Of a stretch of 7,651 nucleotides of DNA, positions 4,699-7,651 are shown piece after piece. The notes under the pieces are model-generated. The model saw nothing but the letters and a program-made list of their open reading frames with translations, made no database searches and was not told the origin of the DNA. The stretch spans positions 6,899-14,549 of the forward strand of contig CAJOFI010000135.1 in the NCBI GenBank assembly GCA_905233595.1. The letters run 5' to 3'. Positions within the stretch are counted from its first letter, which is position 1, and each line of letters opens with the position of its first letter. This DNA comes from an uncultured Oscillospiraceae bacterium. Its GTDB lineage: Bacteria; Bacillota; Clostridia; Oscillospirales; Oscillospiraceae. Made by a program: the position numbers and the translations under genes.

Positions 4699-4754
4699 TG
4701 CTTCAAAGATTGCAAATGTGTCTTCTACGGGCTTGCCCGCTGAAAAATACAAAC

Positions 4755-4761
4755 AAGGAGG
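4755..4761 (+). promoter_or_regulatory. Ribosome binding site deciding the binding-protein start
   Basis: AAGGAGG with a 7-base gap to the ATG at 4769. The frame stays open upstream to 4670, but that stretch covers the promoter and lacks a ribosome site; starting at 4769 places a proper signal peptide at the N-terminus. Confidence 0.85.
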
Positions 4762-4768
4762 AACCCCC

Positions 4769-5974
4769 ATGAAAAAGTACCTGGCACTGCTGCTTGCGCT
4801 CGTGATGGTCTTCGCACTCTGCTGCCCCGCCGCTTTCGCAGACGGCGACTACACGATCCGCATCTACTCCAACTCCAACTCCACCGAGCGCACCACCTGG
4901 CTCATCAATGAGGCGAAGAAGGCCGGCTTCTCCATCTCCATTGACGACAACTCCGTCATCTCCGGCGATACCGCCGCCGTGCAGGCCGCCAACGAGAACA
5001 AGGACGGCGACCTCATCTTCGGTCTGAACGAGACCCGCTGGGGTCAGCTCATCGACGGGGCTTACGAGAACCTCTCCATTATCGACTGGACGCCCTCCTG
5101 GGCCGATCAGGTCGGCGCCTACAAGTACGACGGGCAGGCCTGGGGTCTGGTGATCCAGAACGTGCTGATGCTCTACCGCAACGACGAGTTCGGCACCAAC
5201 GGCGAGGAGCTGCACTTCGACCACTGGGCTGACGTGGTCAACTCCGGCTACACCTGGTATCGACAGAACAAGATCGGCGGCACCACCAACGCCAACATCA
5301 ACTCCGCCATCCTCTACGCCTTCGCCGATCCCGATTCCCCCGCCGGCGGCATCTCCATCGACGGCTGGAAGGCGCTGTGGAAGTTCTGCGCGGACGGCAA
5401 GTCCGGCGGCGACGACTACAAGTACGGCTTTGACCCGCTGAACAAGGGTGAGGTCGCGATCTCCGAGTTCTACTCCTCCGCCCTCTACGGCAAGATCGAC
5501 GCCGCAGCCGAGGGCAGCGAGCACCCGCTCGTTGGCGCGCTGGAGCCGGAGAACTGGGCGCTGGTCGATATTGCGGACGGCACCTACTACATCGCCGAGT
5601 ACATCGGCATCCTCGACAAGGCTGGCCGTACCGAGGAGCAGACCGAGAAGGTCAAGGAGTTCTGCGACTGGTTCGGCTCCGCCGAGGTGCAGGCTGCCTG
5701 GGCTGAGGAGTTTGACTCCGTGCCCTGCAACGCCGAGGCTGTGGAGCTGGTTTACGGCGAGGACATCCCCGAGATCTACCTGCTGGACAACTTCGCGCTC
5801 GCGACGGTCGAGGGCACTGACATGACCTACGCCGCCTACGTTGCCGCGCACTCCGCCGAGTGGACCAACATCATGACGAACCTGGGCTTCTACTGGGCCG
5901 ACGCCTCCGACGCCAAGCCCGAGCCGGATTGGGACAGCCTTGACTGGGCGGTTCTGACCCAGAAGGCCGCGTAA
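4769..5974 (+). CDS. ABC importer extracellular solute-binding protein
   Basis: 401 aa. Residues 1-24 are a signal peptide (MKKY, hydrophobic core, Ala-Phe-Ala then Asp25), best read as SPase I cleaved; the two cysteines at 18-19 do not make a good lipobox. The mature protein has the two-lobe pattern of family 1 binding proteins: 'DYTIRIYSNSNSTERT' first strand, 'GQAWGLVIQNVLMLYRNDEFG' hinge region near 120-141, a Trp-rich middle, and 'KVKEFCDWFGSAEVQAAWAE' with a 'VPCNAEAV' end near 300-330. It would capture the substrate outside the membrane and hand it to the permease at 7077. An adjacent Tyr pair (273-274) in 'DGTYYIAEY' recalls the YY iron site of FbpA-type proteins, but the position has not been aligned, so iron is only a guess; polyamine, phosphonate or thiamine-type ligands remain possible. 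First gene of its operon; a stable hairpin follows it. Confidence 0.87.
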   Translation: MKKYLALLLALVMVFALCCPAAFADGDYTIRIYSNSNSTERTTWLINEAKKAGFSISIDDNSVISGDTAAVQAANENKDGDLIFGLNETRWGQLIDGAYENLSIIDWTPSWADQVGAYKYDGQAWGLVIQNVLMLYRNDEFGTNGEELHFDHWADVVNSGYTWYRQNKIGGTTNANINSAILYAFADPDSPAGGISIDGWKALWKFCADGKSGGDDYKYGFDPLNKGEVAISEFYSSALYGKIDAAAEGSEHPLVGALEPENWALVDIADGTYYIAEYIGILDKAGRTEEQTEKVKEFCDWFGSAEVQAAWAEEFDSVPCNAEAVELVYGEDIPEIYLLDNFALATVEGTDMTYAAYVAAHSAEWTNIMTNLGFYWADASDAKPEPDWDSLDWAVLTQKAA

Positions 5975-5992
5975 ATTTTCCCAACAGGCGCA

Positions 5993-6020
5993 ATGGCGAG
6001 CCGGGCAACCGGCTCGCCAT
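5993..6020 (+). other. Intercistronic hairpin with GCAA tetraloop
   Basis: Perfect 12-bp stem ATGGCGAGCCGG (5993-6004) with CCGGCTCGCCAT (6009-6020) and a GNRA loop, GCAA. No T run follows and no promoter is seen before the ATPase gene, so it is more likely an mRNA processing or stability element than a full terminator. It would keep the binding-protein message more abundant than the ATPase and permease messages, as in malE-malF type operons (inference). Confidence 0.7.
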
Positions 6021-6070
6021 GTTCATAAATAGAGCGGCCAGAGGCCAGAAAGCGAAGGAGCAGGAACCAT

Positions 6071-7080
6071 ATGATAAAATTAAACAACATCGTCGTGAAG
6101 TTCGGGGATCACACCGTTCTGCACGACATCAACGTCCACGTGAAGGAGGGTGAGTTCTTCACCTTCCTCGGCCCCTCCGGCTGCGGCAAGACGACGACGC
6201 TGCGAACGATCACCGGCTTCATCGAGCCTGCCGAGGGCAGTGTGATCGTCAAGGGGCAGGACATCACGCACGTCCCCATCGAAAAGCGCAACATCGGCAT
6301 CGTCTTCCAGAGCTACGCCCTCTTCCCCACCATGACGGTCTATGACAACATCGCCTTCGGCCTCAAGATCAAGAAGCTCAGGCGCGACGAGATCGACCGC
6401 AAGGTGCGCGAGATCGCGAAGAAGGTCGATCTCACGGACGAGCAGCTCAAGAAGGCCGTGTCCCAGCTCTCCGGCGGGCAGCAGCAGCGCGTCGCCATCG
6501 CCCGCGCGCTGGTGACCAACCCCGCCATCATCTGCATGGACGAGCCGCTGAGCAACCTCGACGCCAAGCTGCGCGTGCAGCTCAGAAACGAGCTGAAGAA
6601 GATGCAGAAGGAGTTCGGCATCACGACGATCTACGTCACGCACGACCAGGAGGAGGCGCTGACCCTCTCCGACCGGATCGCGGTGTTCAACAAGGGCTGC
6701 ATCGAGCAGATCGGCACGCCGAACGAGGTATACAACTACTCGAAGACCGAGTTCGTCTCCAACTTCATCGGGGACATCAACCGCCTCAGCGACGAGGTGG
6801 TGGCGCGGCTCAACGCCGACGGCGCGCAGTTGGACGCCAAAAAGCACAACTACGTCCGCCTCGAGCGCCTGCACGTGAATGTGGAGGCGCTCGAGGGGTG
6901 CGCGAATACTACGGGCTCTTCATCAAATATTACATCGACCTCGGCAGCCAGATCATCAAGGTCATCGAGAAAAACGACGGCGTGCGCATCTACGAGGAGG
7001 GGCAGCAGGTCTCCGTGGTCATCGACCCCAGGGACGTGATGGCCTACGCCCCCTCGGGAGAGGACGTGGTGGCGCAATGA
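6071..7080 (+). CDS. ABC importer ATP-binding protein, reading frame broken near its C-terminus
   Basis: ATG set by AAGGAG at 6055-6060. The nucleotide-binding domain is complete: Walker [10 protein letters not shown] (34-42), Q-loop Gln80 in VFQSYALFP, signature LSGGQQQR (133-140), Walker B IICMDEP (153-159), D-loop 'SNLDA' and switch His191. It powers import through the permease at 7077, on the cytoplasmic side. It is of the PotA/FbpC/UgpC-like class with a C-terminal TOBE-type domain. The first frame fits to Glu-Gly at 6893-6898, then turns to Ser/Thr/Arg-rich nonsense ending at 7039 (322 aa). The sensible continuation '[16 protein letters not shown]' lies one base back and runs to TGA 7078-7080, whose last bases form ATGA with the permease start. 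With the shift mended the protein is 336 aa, a normal length. Cause: a real deletion, a sequence error, or -1 slippage. Confidence 0.88.
6895..6898 (+). other. Frameshift site in the ATPase gene (G run one base short)
   Basis: The run GGGG at 6895-6898 sits exactly where the protein pattern changes frame. Five Gs would read Glu-Gly-Val-Arg-Glu-Tyr in one frame. A -1 slip of the GGG-reading tRNA on these four Gs would also join the two frames. The run is short for a hot spot, so a homopolymer error in assembly is a live alternative. Confidence 0.8.
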
Positions 7081-7651
7081 CACAGTCGCTCGACCGCAGG
7101 ATACGGCCGGAGCTGTTCGTGCGGCTGGTGGGCGTGTGCTTCTTCGCCTACCTGTTCTTCGGCTTCATGCTCCTGCCCTGCCTCAACACGCTCACGAGCA
7201 TCTTCAACACCCGCAACGCCGCCGGGGAGCGGGACGCCTTCGCGGTCATCCGCTTCTTCCTCGCGGGCTCCATGGGCAAGTACGTCTGGAATTCCCTCAA
7301 GCTCGCGGTGTGCCTCGTCGTCACGGTGAACGTGGTGGGCGTGTCCATCGTGCTGCTGACGGAGTACTTCGACATCAAGGGCGCGCGCATCCTCCGCATG
7401 GGCTACATGACCACGATGATCTATTCCGGCGTCGCGCTGGTCACGGGCTATATGTTCCTCTACGCGGGGGACGGCATCCTCACCTCCGCGATGAAAAACG
7501 CCTTCCCGGATTTCAATACGAGCTGGTTTTCGGGCTTCAACGCGGTGCTCTTCACGATGACCTTCGCCTGCACCTCGAACCACATGCTCTTTCTGCGCAA
7601 CGCCATCCGGGGCATCGACTACAACACCGTGGAGGCCGCGCGCAACATGGG
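7077..7651 (+). CDS. ABC importer permease, N-terminal part (cut by window end)
   Basis: 191 complete codons visible, no stop before the window ends. The ATG overlaps the ATPase stop as ATGA, which implies translational coupling; GGGAGAGGA at 7056-7064 is the likely ribosome site. A short basic N-terminus (residues 5-16) precedes four hydrophobic segments at about 17-36, 73-95, 110-131 and 153-173. Then comes 'NAIRGIDYNTVEAARNMG', the start of the EAA loop that docks onto the ATPase. The long stretch between segments 1 and 2 (about 37-72) is outside the membrane. The layout fits binding-protein-dependent inner-membrane components such as FbpB or PotB types; FbpB-like members are often about 550 aa with two fused halves, which cannot be judged here. 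The substrate is the same as that of the binding protein at 4769. Confidence 0.88.
   Translation, partial: MTQSLDRRIRPELFVRLVGVCFFAYLFFGFMLLPCLNTLTSIFNTRNAAGERDAFAVIRFFLAGSMGKYVWNSLKLAVCLVVTVNVVGVSIVLLTEYFDIKGARILRMGYMTTMIYSGVALVTGYMFLYAGDGILTSAMKNAFPDFNTSWFSGFNAVLFTMTFACTSNHMLFLRNAIRGIDYNTVEAARNM

Noticed and set aside
4670..4768. Earlier start for the binding protein
   Set aside because: The upstream in-frame stretch overlaps the promoter and has no ribosome site; it would bury the signal peptide.
4784..4830. Lipobox in the importer binding protein
   Set aside because: The Leu-Cys-Cys-Pro stretch does not fit the lipobox pattern, while Ala-Phe-Ala before Asp25 is a good SPase I site.
4703..5851. 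382-codon minus-strand frame opposite the binding protein
   Set aside because: Same antisense composition bias; the plus-strand gene has a signal peptide, strong ribosome site and family pattern.
7044..7583. 179-codon minus-strand frame opposite the permease
   Set aside because: Glu/His/Arg-rich shadow of a membrane protein; the plus strand carries transmembrane segments and the EAA motif.

Overview
The window looks like chromosome of a GC-rich, low-complexity-rich gut Clostridia, most likely an Oscillospiraceae/Ruminococcaceae-type Firmicute. This is inferred from four things: strong AGGAGG-type ribosome sites with some GTG starts; a lipoprotein signal and SPase I signal of the MKKY(F/L)ALLLAL type; DUF2325, DUF3793 and short clostridial flavodoxin genes side by side; and perfect stem terminators of the TGTGAAAAA...TTTTTCACA kind. 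No rRNA, tRNA or CRISPR was seen.

Layout. 1-598 is the 3' end of an ABC solute-binding protein that carries an unusual C-terminal membrane anchor. 599-700 holds copy 1 of a dispersed inverted-repeat element. 826-1632 is a lipoprotein with an Ala/Glu/Pro repeat stalk and two OB-like halves; it has its own promoter and a perfect 20-bp terminator. 1680-1974 has no gene. It holds a 118-bp MITE-like element with 18-bp terminal inverted repeats and a CTAG target duplication, directly followed by a second foldback element and a 13-bp tandem duplication. 2020-2826 (minus strand) is a stand-alone FRG-domain protein. It is divergent from 2991-4458, a probable three-gene group: DUF2325, DUF3793 and flavodoxin. 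A consensus promoter overlapping a symmetric dyad (candidate operator) precedes this group. Copies 2 and 3 of the dispersed repeat, plus a pair of inverted 24-bp palindromic ends, flank the DUF3793-flavodoxin pair.

4670-7651 is an ABC importer operon: promoter, secreted solute-binding protein, intercistronic 12-bp hairpin with a GCAA tetraloop, ATPase, and inner-membrane permease (cut by the window end). The ATPase reading frame is broken by one missing G in a G run at 6895-6898. Restoring one base, or slipping -1, gives a normal 336-aa ATPase whose stop overlaps the permease start as ATGA.

How the genes may work together (inference): the importer is of the FbpABC/PotA-like class, and it lies next to flavodoxin, DUF3793 and DUF2325, which I recall as iron-associated in Clostridia. 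An iron-limitation response locus is therefore plausible, but the sequence alone does not prove the substrate. The most notable non-gene signals are the repeat family with palindromic ends, the MITE with its target duplication, the operator-like dyad and the ATPase frameshift.
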